A stretch of 6,685 nt of DNA, from NCBI GenBank assembly GCA_938003575.1, contig CALKYG010000190.1, forward strand, positions 1-6,685, given 5' to 3'. This DNA is from an uncultured Alphaproteobacteria bacterium. Its GTDB lineage: Bacteria > Pseudomonadota > Alphaproteobacteria > Caulobacterales > Parvularculaceae. Numbering within the stretch: position 1 is the stretch's first letter; the number at the start of each line of letters is the position of its first letter. Below are positions 1-5,983 of this stretch, one piece after another. The notes beneath the pieces are model-generated. The model did no database searches, had not been told where the DNA came from, and saw nothing but the letters and a program-made list of their open reading frames with translations. The position numbers were made by a program, and so were the translations under genes.

Positions 1-1470
1 AATCCGGCGGCCGTCCAGTTTCACATAGCGTCGAATGCGATGGCGCAGCGTGAAACGCAGCACAATTATCCGGCGGTTCAATACATTCTTTCCTGCATCT
101 ATGAAGGCTCCGTGGTGCCGTTCGACACGGCGATCCGCATTGAATCCAAGTATTTCGGCAAGCTTCTGACAAGTCCGCAGACGCGGAACATGATCCGTAC
201 GCTGTTCATCAACAAGCAGGCGGCGGAAAAAGGCGAGCAGCGGCCGAAAGGCGTTGAAAAACTGAAGATCGGCAAGGTCGGCGTGCTGGGCGCCGGCATG
301 ATGGGCGCCGGCATCGCCTATGTGACCGCGAAAGGCGGCGCGCAGGTCGTGTTGCTCGACCGCGAGCTCAGCTACGCCGAAAAAGGCAAAGGCTATTCGA
401 TCGGCATCGTGGAGAAGGGCGTCGCCAAAGGGAAAGTCTCGAAGGAGAAGGGCGACGAGCTTCTTGCGCGCATCAAGCCGACGGCGGACTATGACGACCT
501 TAAAGACGTCGACATGATCATCGAAGCCGTGTTCGAAGATCCGGACGTCAAGGCCGACGTCATCAAAAAGACCGAGGCGGTTATCGGCAAGGACGTCATA
601 TTCGCTTCGAACACATCGACGCTGCCGATCACGGGCCTTGCGAAGAATTCCTTAAGGCCGGAGCAGTTCATCGGCATTCACTTCTTCTCGCCCGTCGACA
701 AGATGCCGCTCGTGGAAATCATTCCGGGCGAGAAATCCGGCGACAAGGCGCTCGCCATGGCGCTCGATTATGTCGGCATGATCAAGAAAACGCCGATCGT
801 CGTGAAAGACACACGCGGTTTCTACACCAACCGGGTCGTGCCGCCTTATCTGAACGAAGCGATGTTGATGGTGAAGGAAGGCGTTTCGCCGGCGCTGATC
901 GAGAATGCCTCGAAATTGCTCGGCATGCCGGTCGGGCCGTTGGCGCTCGTCGATGAAACATCGCTGGAGCTTGGCAAGCGCGTGATGGAATCGACAAAGA
1001 AGGAGCTTGGGAAGGATTACAAGCCGAGCGGCGTTGAAGATCTCTTGAACGTCATGGTCGACAAGCTCGGCCGGCTGGGCCGCAAGTCCGGCGGCGGATT
1101 CTATGATTATCCGGCGGACGGCAAGAAATCGCTCTGGAAGGGCGTTTCCGACTATTTCCCGCCCGCGAAAGTCCAGCCCACGGCCGACGAAGTGAAAGAG
1201 CGAATCCTTTACGCACAGCTCATCCCGGCCGCCCATTGTTATGCAGAGGGCATTGTGCACGATCCGCAATCGGCGGATCTCGGAGCGATTTTCGGGTGGG
1301 GTTTTGCGCCGTGGACCGGCGGCCCGATGAGTTATATCGATACGATCGGGATTGACGCCTTCGTGCGCAAGGCGGAGAGCCTCGCCCAGAAATACGGCGC
1401 GAGGTTCAACCCGCCGCAAAAATTCCGCGACATGGCGGCGAAAAAGGAAACGCTTTACAAGGCGGCCTAG
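1..1470 (+). CDS. fadJ: FadJ-type fatty-acid oxidation multienzyme (3-hydroxyacyl-CoA dehydrogenase part), 5'-truncated by window edge
   Basis: Frame 1 is open from the first base, so the gene starts upstream; 489 codons are visible. FadB/FadJ-type proteins are usually 700-740 residues, so about 240 residues (most of the enoyl-CoA hydratase domain) lie outside. Window residues 1-85 fit the end of that domain and the linker. A Rossmann fold begins near residue 92, with the NAD-binding glycines GAGMMGAG at 97-104. The dehydrogenase catalytic pair is present: H227 in IHFFSPV and E239 in LVEII, 12 residues apart as in E. coli FadB. Two C-terminal 3HCDH domains follow, the second with FGWGFAPWTGGP. 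The protein would oxidise L-3-hydroxyacyl-CoA with NAD+ in cytoplasmic beta-oxidation, after hydration by the missing domain; a thiolase partner is expected upstream but not seen. It is intact to its TAG stop. The family call is firm, but fadJ versus fadB naming is less certain. Confidence 0.93.
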   Translation, partial: NPAAVQFHIASNAMAQRETQHNYPAVQYILSCIYEGSVVPFDTAIRIESKYFGKLLTSPQTRNMIRTLFINKQAAEKGEQRPKGVEKLKIGKVGVLGAGMMGAGIAYVTAKGGAQVVLLDRELSYAEKGKGYSIGIVEKGVAKGKVSKEKGDELLARIKPTADYDDLKDVDMIIEAVFEDPDVKADVIKKTEAVIGKDVIFASNTSTLPITGLAKNSLRPEQFIGIHFFSPVDKMPLVEIIPGEKSGDKALAMALDYVGMIKKTPIVVKDTRGFYTNRVVPPYLNEAMLMVKEGVSPALIENASKLLGMPVGPLALVDETSLELGKRVMESTKKELGKDYKPSGVEDLLNVMVDKLGRLGRKSGGGFYDYPADGKKSLWKGVSDYFPPAKVQPTADEVKERILYAQLIPAAHCYAEGIVHDPQSADLGAIFGWGFAPWTGGPMSYIDTIGIDAFVRKAESLAQKYGARFNPPQKFRDMAAKKETLYKAA

Positions 1471-1550
1471 GCGAAGAGCGCGGCCTTGTTCCGATCGCGG
1501 CTCTGATGCCGCCTCAAGATCGGCGTCGAATGGCGGCCCGCCGCGGGCCG

Positions 1551-1555
1551 GGAGG
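1551..1555 (+). promoter_or_regulatory. Shine-Dalgarno site deciding the start of the small membrane protein
   Basis: GGAGG lies four bases before the ATG at 1560. The upstream in-frame ATGs at 1506 and 1530 have no comparable site, and would add an Arg-rich stretch ahead of the first hydrophobic helix. Confidence 0.6.
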
Positions 1556-1559
1556 ACTG

Positions 1560-1973
1560 ATGTTGCGCTCTGTAATCGCCGTCACGGCAGGCGTCCTTAT
1601 CGGCGTCGCCATCGTCATCTACGCTTCGTTTATCGTGTCGGCGATGCTTCCGTCCGGGTTTGATCCCGGCAAGGCGGCGGACATGACGGCGCTTCCCGTC
1701 GTCAACCAGGCGGGGATCGTCGCCGTCTGGTTCGTCGGCGTATTTCTCGCAGCGCTCGCCGCAACGCTGATCTCGGGCAAGTGGGCGCCGGTGTCGTGGA
1801 TCGTCGCCGCGACGATGGCGCTCTTCGCCATGTCGAACTATTCGAGTTTTCCGGCGCCCGCCTGGATGCAGCTTGCGACCTACGCCGCCATTGTCGGCGC
1901 CGGCTGGGCGCCGGTCAGACTGACGAACGCCTCCTATGCGCGTCCGACCCTGACGCGGGGCGGCGGGTTGTGA
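1560..1973 (+). CDS. Small four-helix integral membrane protein of unknown function
   Basis: I do not recognise a named family. The 137-residue product has four hydrophobic stretches, at about residues 5-30, 51-72, 78-92 and 100-118, joined by short loops. The first loop carries SGFDPGKAADM and the last is followed by a short polar tail ending TRGGGL. No catalytic motif is visible. The start at 1560 is chosen for its GGAGG site; translation from 1506 would only add an Arg-rich leader. The gene lies 89 bp after the FadJ-type gene with no obvious terminator between them. Its TGA overlaps the GTG start of the Nudix gene (GTGA), so the two are probably translated together. A role at the membrane beside CoA/lipid metabolism is a guess from position only. 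Base composition resembles the neighbours. Confidence 0.8.
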   Translation: MLRSVIAVTAGVLIGVAIVIYASFIVSAMLPSGFDPGKAADMTALPVVNQAGIVAVWFVGVFLAALAATLISGKWAPVSWIVAATMALFAMSNYSSFPAPAWMQLATYAAIVGAGWAPVRLTNASYARPTLTRGGGL

Positions 1974-2767
1974 GCGGCGGCCGCGATGGGGACGCCGCGC
2001 CGGCGGCGACGGTGTTGCTGCTTCGGGACCAGCCGGCGTTCGAGGTCCTGATGATTTCGCGGCACGAGAAATCCGCGTTTGCGGGCGGCGCGCTCGTGTT
2101 TCCGGGCGGACGCGTCGATCCCGGCGATTCATCGCCCGATTGGCGCCTATTCGCATCCGGGCTTGACGCTGACGCGGGCGTCAGCGCGGCGCAGATTGCG
2201 GCGATCCGCGAAGCCTTCGAAGAGACGGGCGTCCTGCTGGCCCGGGACGCCGATGGCGGCTTCATCGGGGCCGATCGCATCCTGGCGATCAATGACTGGC
2301 GCCAACGCATTGAAAAGAATGATTTGCTGTTTCTTGACCTCATCAAGCGAGAGAAGCTGGTTCTCGCCTGTGACGCGCTGCATCTCTTCGCGCACTGGAT
2401 TGCGCCGCCCGGCCTCCACCGGCGGTTTGACACTTTGTTCTTCGCGGCGCGCTTCCCGGAGGGTCAGGCGGTTCTGGAAGACGGGAATGAAGCGACCGAG
2501 GCGCTCTGGATCTCGCCGCAAGACGCGCTGGCGGCGAGAGCCGGCGGAGAACGCAAGATCATCTTTCCGACCGCATGCAATCTCGGCCTGCTCGGACGCA
2601 GCGCATCAGCGGCGGACGCTTTCGATTTCGCCGCATCGCGGCCCATCCGTCCCGTGACGCCGATCCTCATCATGAAGGATGGCAAGCCTTTCCTGCGCAT
2701 TCCCGATGATCTCGGCTATCCCGCGGTCGAGGAATCGCTGGAATCGGCGCGGCCCGATCTGACCTGA
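1970..2767 (+). CDS. NUDT19-like Nudix hydrolase (possible CoA/acyl-CoA diphosphatase)
   Basis: The 265-residue product has the split Nudix box typical of the NUDT19/RP2p group: ALVFPGGRVDPGD (41-53), an insert with SPDWRLF (55-61), then the metal-binding helix REAFEETG (80-87). E84 and E85 are the expected Mg2+ ligands. LMISRHEKSAFAGG (27-40), before the box, resembles the region tied to CoA recognition in CoA-pyrophosphatase Nudix enzymes. Animal NUDT19 cleaves CoA and acyl-CoA to 3',5'-ADP and (acyl-)phosphopantetheine; this substrate is inferred here, supported by the nearby FadJ-type gene. The GTG at 1970 is chosen because it overlaps the previous stop (GTGA) and puts the start just before the first beta strand (ATVLLLRD). 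The frame is open far upstream, but only as a shadow of the membrane-protein gene. The last 52 bp overlap the opposing CPBP protease gene. Other nucleoside-diphosphate substrates remain possible. Confidence 0.88.
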   Translation: MSGGRDGDAAPAATVLLLRDQPAFEVLMISRHEKSAFAGGALVFPGGRVDPGDSSPDWRLFASGLDADAGVSAAQIAAIREAFEETGVLLARDADGGFIGADRILAINDWRQRIEKNDLLFLDLIKREKLVLACDALHLFAHWIAPPGLHRRFDTLFFAARFPEGQAVLEDGNEATEALWISPQDALAARAGGERKIIFPTACNLGLLGRSASAADAFDFAASRPIRPVTPILIMKDGKPFLRIPDDLGYPAVEESLESARPDLT

Positions 2768-3378
2768 AGGCCCGCCGCGTCGATCGCTTTTCGGGTCCAG
2801 ACGAGCGCGACAAAGTCATAAAGGGCGTGCGTGATGACCGGCGCGGCGAGACTGCCTGTCAGGTGATAGCAGACGCCGAGATAGACGCCGACCAGACCCG
2901 CGATGACCGCATAAAGCAATGTCCGCGCGTGCAGGGCGCCGAAGACGATGTTCGGCAGGATGACGGCGAGCGCAGACGGATAGTCGCGCGACAGCGCCGT
3001 TTGAACCGCGCCGCGAAACAGCAGCTCCTCGCTCAGTCCGGCGATCGCCGCGAGAACAAGCGCGCGCCGCGTCGTCAGCGTGAAGCCGATCTCGGTGAAG
3101 AACTTCAGTTGCGACTGGCGAAACTCGGCAAGCGGCCGCCACTGCGTCCTCAGGAAGCAATGGAGCAGGGCGACGAGCGGCGCACACGCGGCGACACCCC
3201 AGAACACGGCGGCGAATGACAGCCCCGCCGCTGCGACAATATCGACCGAGAGGAGGCCCGCGACGCCGACAGCGACTGGTATCAGGGCGGCGCCGAGCGC
3301 AGCAGTAACGAGAAACGCCCGCTCCTCGTCCCGGGCCGAACTGTCCGGCGGCGGTTCGTCCGCAGGCGGATGGACCAT
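2716..3378 (-). CDS. CPBP-family intramembrane metalloprotease (Abi/CAAX-type)
   Basis: The 220-residue polytopic membrane protein carries the three conserved CPBP motifs: EELLFRG (E117, E118, R122), FGALH (H150) and HALYD (H184, D188). These supply the two glutamates and two histidines of a Rce1-like glutamyl metalloprotease in the membrane. Hydrophobic segments occur at about 21-44, 49-76, 105-116, 136-149, 155-170 and 176-195, after a Pro/Asp/Glu-rich cytoplasmic start. Bacterial members serve in bacteriocin immunity, protein processing or signalling; the substrate here is unknown. The ATG at 3378 follows the ATPase stop by one base (TGACATG), implying translational coupling in one transcript. 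A TTG at 3405 is possible but would start inside the ATPase. I see no strong independent Shine-Dalgarno site. The 3' end overlaps the convergent Nudix gene by 52 bp. The family call is firm. Confidence 0.9.
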   Translation of the reverse strand: MVHPPADEPPPDSSARDEERAFLVTAALGAALIPVAVGVAGLLSVDIVAAAGLSFAAVFWGVAACAPLVALLHCFLRTQWRPLAEFRQSQLKFFTEIGFTLTTRRALVLAAIAGLSEELLFRGAVQTALSRDYPSALAVILPNIVFGALHARTLLYAVIAGLVGVYLGVCYHLTGSLAAPVITHALYDFVALVWTRKAIDAAGLQVRSGRADSSDSSTAG

Positions 3379-3379
3379 G

Positions 3380-4858
3380 TCACGACCGGCGCTTGAGACT
3401 TCCAAGCACGCCTCTTACGAGCTCCCGCGTCACCATGTTCGAAAATGTCCGGACCGCCGTCTTGAAAGCGGCTTCGCCCGCGGTTTGCCGGTTCGAACGG
3501 CGCGCCGGCTGGCGTTCGGTCGGCCGTGTCGGCCTGCGTTCCATTCGCCGCGCCTGCCTGGTCTCGTCGTCTCGCTGATTGGCGGCGCGCCTCGCGAGGA
3601 CTTCATAGGCGGATTCGCGGTCCGCCGGTTCGTCATATCTATCGCCGAGATCGGAAAAGCGCAGGACTTCCGCGCGCTCAGCGTCAGTGATCGGACCCAT
3701 GCGCGAGGAGGGCGGGCGGATCAGCGTCCGGTCCACGACCGACGGCGCGCCTTTCGCTCCGAGCGTTGAAACCAGCGCCTCGCCGACGCCGAGCTGCGTG
3801 ATCGCTTCGAGCGTCGAAAAGGAAGGATTGGGACGAAACATCTCGGACGCCGTCCTGATCACTTTCTGCTCTTTCGGCGTAAACCCGCGCAGGGCATGTT
3901 GAATCCGCGCGCCGAGCTGGCTGGAAACGCTGTCAGGCACGTCTTGCGGGTTCTGGGTCACGAAATAGACGCCGACGCCCTTCGACCGGATCAGCCGCAC
4001 GACCTGCTCGATTTTTTCGATCAGCGCCTTCGGCGCGCCGTCGAAAAGGAGATGCGCCTCATCGAAAAAGAACACGAGTCTCGGTTTTTCCGGATCGCCG
4101 ATTTCCGGAAGCTCCTCAAACAGCTCCGACAGGAGCCACAGCAGGAATGTCGCATAGAGTTTCGGCGTCTGCATGAGCTTGTCGGCGGCGAGAATGTTGA
4201 TGACGCCCATGCCGTTTTCATCAAGGCGTATGAAGTCGAGAAGATCGAGCGCCGGCTCTCCGAAAAACTCATCGGCGCCCTGTTCCTCAAGGGCGAGGAG
4301 ACGCCGCTGGATGGAGCCGACGGTCGCCTTCGCGATGTTGCCGTATCGCGTGGTCAGCTCGTCGGCGCGTTCAGCGAGATTGACGAGCAGCGCGCGGAGA
4401 TCCTTGAGATCGAGCAGCAGCAGCTTTTCGTCATCCGCCACGCGAAACGCCAGCGTCAAAACGCCTTCCTGCGTATCGTTGAGGTCGAGCAATCGGGACA
4501 GAAGGAGCGGCCCCATCTCCGAAATCGTCGCTCGTATCGGATGTCCTTTTTCCCCCAAAAGGTCCCAGAAGACGACCGGAAACGCTTCCGGCTTGTATCC
4601 TTCAAGGCCGATCTTCGCGGCGCGTTCGACGAGGGACTCCTTGATCGTCCCCGGCATGGCGATCCCTGAAAGGTCGCCTTTGACGTCGGCGGCGAACACC
4701 GGAACGCCCGCCTTCGAAAAACCCTCGGCGAGGATCTGGAGCGTCACGGTCTTTCCCGTGCCGGTCGCGCCGGAGATCAGCCCGTGACGATTTGCATATT
4801 TGAGCGACAGGGATTGCGGAATTTCGCCTTTCCCGAGAAATATCGCAGGATCGCTCAT
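3380..4858 (-). CDS. DUF853 HerA-like AAA+ ATPase (YjgR family)
   Basis: The 492-residue product has the usual length and layout of the DUF853 family (E. coli YjgR is a member). A short N-terminus leads into Walker A GATGTGKT (30-37), with K36 and T37 contacting ATP. Walker B is [10 protein letters not shown], with D266 and E267. [19 protein letters not shown] after it resembles the HerA/FtsK-like sensor and arginine-finger region. Residues 428-458 form an Arg-rich linker (11 Arg in 31), followed by a conserved-looking C-terminal helix (459-492). The family is related to HerA/VirB4-type hexameric motors, but its role is not established; a nucleic-acid or protein translocase is inferred from the fold. 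The ATG at 4858 is chosen over upstream GTG/ATG codons because AGGAGG sits six bases before it and the family starts at the F-L-G-K-G stretch. It leads an operon with the CPBP protease and is transcribed away from the acidic-protein gene. Confidence 0.92.
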   Translation of the reverse strand: MSDPAIFLGKGEIPQSLSLKYANRHGLISGATGTGKTVTLQILAEGFSKAGVPVFAADVKGDLSGIAMPGTIKESLVERAAKIGLEGYKPEAFPVVFWDLLGEKGHPIRATISEMGPLLLSRLLDLNDTQEGVLTLAFRVADDEKLLLLDLKDLRALLVNLAERADELTTRYGNIAKATVGSIQRRLLALEEQGADEFFGEPALDLLDFIRLDENGMGVINILAADKLMQTPKLYATFLLWLLSELFEELPEIGDPEKPRLVFFFDEAHLLFDGAPKALIEKIEQVVRLIRSKGVGVYFVTQNPQDVPDSVSSQLGARIQHALRGFTPKEQKVIRTASEMFRPNPSFSTLEAITQLGVGEALVSTLGAKGAPSVVDRTLIRPPSSRMGPITDAERAEVLRFSDLGDRYDEPADRESAYEVLARRAANQRDDETRQARRMERRPTRPTERQPARRSNRQTAGEAAFKTAVRTFSNMVTRELVRGVLGSLKRRS

Positions 4859-4864
4859 CAATCG

Positions 4865-4870
4865 CCTCCT
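4865..4870 (-). promoter_or_regulatory. Strong Shine-Dalgarno site of the DUF853 gene
   Basis: AGGAGG on the minus strand is placed six bases before the ATG at 4858. This fixes that start against the longer frame, which is open to 5002. Confidence 0.75.
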
Positions 4871-4887
4871 CGCCGGCCGACGCCACC

Positions 4888-4916
4888 CGGATAGCGGCGA
4901 CCGGCAGGCCCGGCAA
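4888..4916 (-). promoter_or_regulatory. Candidate promoter of the DUF853-CPBP operon
   Basis: On the minus strand, TTGCCG (4916-4911) and TATCCG (4893-4888) are separated by exactly 17 bases. This would give a leader of about 22 nt that still includes the AGGAGG site. A perfect 6-bp hairpin sequence, TCGCCC/GGGCGA with a 4-base loop (4919-4934), lies just upstream of the -35 and could be an operator. The assignment is by eye, and alphaproteobacterial promoters are loosely conserved. Confidence 0.3.
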
Positions 4917-4941
4917 GTTCGCCCATTCGGGCGACAGGGCG

Positions 4942-4969
4942 TTGCCGGACGACGCGATGAGACTGTAAA
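4942..4969 (+). promoter_or_regulatory. Weak candidate promoter of the acidic-protein gene
   Basis: TTGCCG (4942-4947) and TGTAAA (4964-4969) are separated by 16 bases, in the 177-bp divergent intergenic region. Transcription would begin near 4976, inside the inverted repeat at 4971-4995. The -10 match is poor, so this is only a suggestion. Confidence 0.2.
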
Positions 4970-4970
4970 A

Positions 4971-4995
4971 GGTTGATCGAGAGGGCCGGTCAACC
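4971..4995. repeat. Inverted repeat in the divergent promoter region
   Basis: Arms GGTTGATC (4971-4978) and GGTCAACC (4988-4995) are reverse complements at 7 of 8 positions, around a 9-base spacer. The outer six bases match perfectly. The spacing and size fit a dimeric repressor site, or a leader hairpin if transcription starts upstream of it. No regulator is identifiable in the window. Confidence 0.45.
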
Positions 4996-5024
4996 GCCGC
5001 ATACAAGGCAGGCCGCAGCAGGCG

Positions 5025-5030
5025 AGAGGG
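5025..5030 (+). promoter_or_regulatory. Shine-Dalgarno site of the acidic-protein gene
   Basis: AGAGGG lies five bases before the ATG at 5036. It favours this start over the ATG at 4973, which sits inside the inverted repeat and would put 21 polar residues before the membrane helix. Confidence 0.6.
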
Positions 5031-5035
5031 ACATT

Positions 5036-5413
5036 ATGCTTCGCATTCTTCTGATTATTCTTGTGGCGCTCGCCGTCATCATCGGCCTGATGAAGCTGAC
5101 AGGAACGAGACCCGATGAAGCGGGACAGGCGGTTGAAGACACTGTAACAGGCGCCGGCGAGGCGGTCGAAGGAGCGGGCGAAGCCCTTACGGACGGCGCG
5201 GAAGCCGCGGGCGGCGCCGCTGAACAGACGCTCGACGCCGCGGACGACATCTACGACGAGGCTGGAGAGGCAATCGAAGACGCGGCGGCGGCGGCGGGCG
5301 AGGCCGTCGAAGACGCCGGAGCGGCTGCGGCCGAAACCGCGAACGAGGCGGCTGAGGCCGTTGATGACGCCATAACAACCGACGAAGAGGCCGCTGAGAC
5401 GGCGCCCAACTGA
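5036..5413 (+). CDS. Membrane-anchored, highly acidic Ala-rich repeat protein of unknown function
   Basis: The 125-residue product starts with one hydrophobic helix (residues 4-19, [15 protein letters not shown] within it) flanked by R3 and K20. The tail, 26-125, has 30 Asp/Glu and 34 Ala in 100 residues and no Lys, Arg or His. The tail repeats a six-residue core of the type GEAVED, clearest at 30, 41, 48, 66, 77, 88 and 106 and weakly at 59 and 99. Starts are 11 or 7 residues apart throughout, as expected for one long amphipathic helix like LEA or apolipoprotein 11-mers. I recognise no family. The N-terminal helix suggests an uncleaved signal anchor, but which side the tail faces cannot be told from sequence; few flanking charges make either possible. 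It is divergent from the DUF853 operon and seems to be its own unit. Low-complexity composition means homology searches may mislead. Confidence 0.75.
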   Translation: MLRILLIILVALAVIIGLMKLTGTRPDEAGQAVEDTVTGAGEAVEGAGEALTDGAEAAGGAAEQTLDAADDIYDEAGEAIEDAAAAAGEAVEDAGAAAAETANEAAEAVDDAITTDEEAAETAPN

Positions 5414-5429
5414 GCGCCTGTTTCGGCGA

Positions 5430-5468
5430 CCGGGAACGATCGGCCAAGCCGGATTCCGGCGCTCCCGG
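5430..5468 (+). terminator. Possible hairpin after the acidic-protein gene (not a classic terminator)
   Basis: CCGGGA (5430-5435) can pair with TCCCGG (5463-5468), enclosing a perfect inner stem GCCGG/CCGGC with loop ATT (5448-5460). No T-run follows, so intrinsic termination is doubtful. The same stretch holds two copies of CCGGATTC (5449-5456 and 5465-5472). Confidence 0.25.
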
Positions 5469-5534
5469 ATTCACGTGGAGAATCTTTAACCAATCGTCTC
5501 AAGGTTTTCAGCGCTTTTGAAGCGAATCCGATTC
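5452..5534. promoter_or_regulatory. Cluster of five GANTC (CcrM-type) sites upstream of the Hpt gene
   Basis: GATTC at 5452, 5468 and 5530 and GAATC at 5480 and 5524 fall within 83 bp of the 154-bp non-coding region 5414-5567. By eye I count 11 such sites in the rest of the window. In alphaproteobacteria GANTC is methylated by CcrM, and methylation state is read by GcrA at cell-cycle promoters. This region is also the most AT-rich in the window. Function here is inferred. Confidence 0.5.
5486..5491 (+). promoter_or_regulatory. Possible CtrA half-site
   Basis: TTAACC followed by A matches the alphaproteobacterial CtrA half-site TTAACCAT at seven of eight positions. The second TTAA of the full TTAA-N7-TTAA site is absent. 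Chance occurrence is likely enough that this is only a lead. Confidence 0.2.
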
Positions 5535-5545
5535 ATCGATACGCA
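5517..5545 (+). promoter_or_regulatory. Weak candidate promoter of the Hpt gene
   Basis: TTGAAG (5517-5522) and TACGCA (5540-5545) are 17 bases apart, with two GANTC sites (5524, 5530) in the spacer. A perfect palindrome, CGCTT-TTG-AAGCG (5512-5524), overlaps the -35. The -10 is a poor match. Confidence 0.2.
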
Positions 5546-5567
5546 AATGAATTGAGCGGCGTGCGAC

Positions 5568-5918
5568 ATGAACGATCCGATCGATATCTCGCACCTTGAG
5601 CAGTATGTGTTCGGGGACCGGGCGCTCCTCGATGAAATCCTGACGATCTTCATCGAGCAGGCGCAATCGTTGAGCGCGCGCCTTTCCGCTGATGCCGACG
5701 ATGAAACCTGGAAGCTTGCGGCGCATACCCTGAAGGGCGCATCGCGCGGCGTCGGCGCGTTCAGACTGGGCGACCTCGCGGAGAAAGCCGAAGGGATGGT
5801 GGGGCCGGCGGCCGCCGCCCGGGAGGCGCATCTGAAAGATCTGCGCGCCGCGGCGAGCAAAGCGGTCGAATTCGCGCAAAAATACCGTGACGACCCCCGG
5901 CGGCCCGATCATTCTTGA
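5568..5918 (+). CDS. Single-domain Hpt histidine phosphotransfer protein
   Basis: The 116-residue product is essentially one HPt domain, a four-helix bundle that relays phosphoryl groups between hybrid histidine kinases and response regulators in the cytoplasm. The active-site helix reads LAAHTLKGASRGVGA: H53 is the phospho-accepting residue, with K56 and G57 at the usual conserved positions. The N-terminus (ISHLEQYVFGDRALLDEILTIFIEQA, 7-32) fits helices A and B. The C-terminal tail is polar. The ATG at 5568 is the start that keeps helix A whole; its Shine-Dalgarno site is poor. No kinase or receiver gene is in the window, so it is an orphan relay protein. In Caulobacter such orphan Hpt proteins (ChpT, ShpA) link cell-cycle kinases to regulators; whether this is an equivalent cannot be told. 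The upstream GANTC cluster would fit such a role. The next gene begins 65 bp downstream. Confidence 0.88.
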   Translation: MNDPIDISHLEQYVFGDRALLDEILTIFIEQAQSLSARLSADADDETWKLAAHTLKGASRGVGAFRLGDLAEKAEGMVGPAAAAREAHLKDLRAAASKAVEFAQKYRDDPRRPDHS

Positions 5919-5967
5919 TCGAGGTCATTGCCGGCGGCGCCCGCAGGGCCGAAGATGACGGCGGAAC

Positions 5968-5972
5968 GGAGG
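5968..5972 (+). promoter_or_regulatory. Shine-Dalgarno site of the COG5622-type gene
   Basis: GGAGG precedes the ATG at 5984 by 11 bases, somewhat long but usable. An in-frame GTG at 5972 overlaps it and a TTG at 5915 overlaps the Hpt stop; neither has a better site. Confidence 0.4.
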
Positions 5973-5983
5973 TGTCAGCGCCA

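Noticed and set aside
652..1419. Long minus-strand open frame opposite the FadJ-type gene (255 codons)
   Set aside because: It mirrors a well-conserved coding frame in GC-rich DNA, its product is His/Arg-rich with no domain, and no ribosome site is apparent.
1471..1559. Terminator after the FadJ-type gene
   Set aside because: Only short imperfect pairings (AAGGC/GCCTT, AGAGC/GCTCT) with no T-run; not enough to call.
2716..3378. CPBP protease as a bacteriocin immunity gene
   Set aside because: No bacteriocin precursor or transporter is present, and the neighbour is a housekeeping-type ATPase.
3896..4669. Long plus-strand open frame opposite the DUF853 gene (257 codons)
   Set aside because: It lies fully inside the conserved ATPase core on the other strand; its Arg/Glu/Gln-rich product is typical of an antisense shadow.
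3380..4858. HerA-like ATPase as part of an antiphage system
   Set aside because: The sequence fits the widespread DUF853/YjgR family rather than defence HerA proteins, and no nuclease, SIR2 or NurA-like partner is nearby.
5281..5300. GCG/GCC-rich run as a tandem DNA repeat
   Set aside because: It is explained by the Ala-rich codons of the acidic protein; it is not a separate repeat element.
5187..5502. Minus-strand Pro/Arg- and Ser/Ala-rich frames opposite the acidic-protein gene
   Set aside because: They are the reverse reading of GCC/GAC/GAG-rich repeats, with no ribosome site and no independent features.
5915..5983. Longer start (TTG at 5915) for the COG5622-type protein
   Set aside because: It would overlap the Hpt stop and add 23 residues not expected before the first strand; the ATG at 5984 with GGAGG upstream is simpler.
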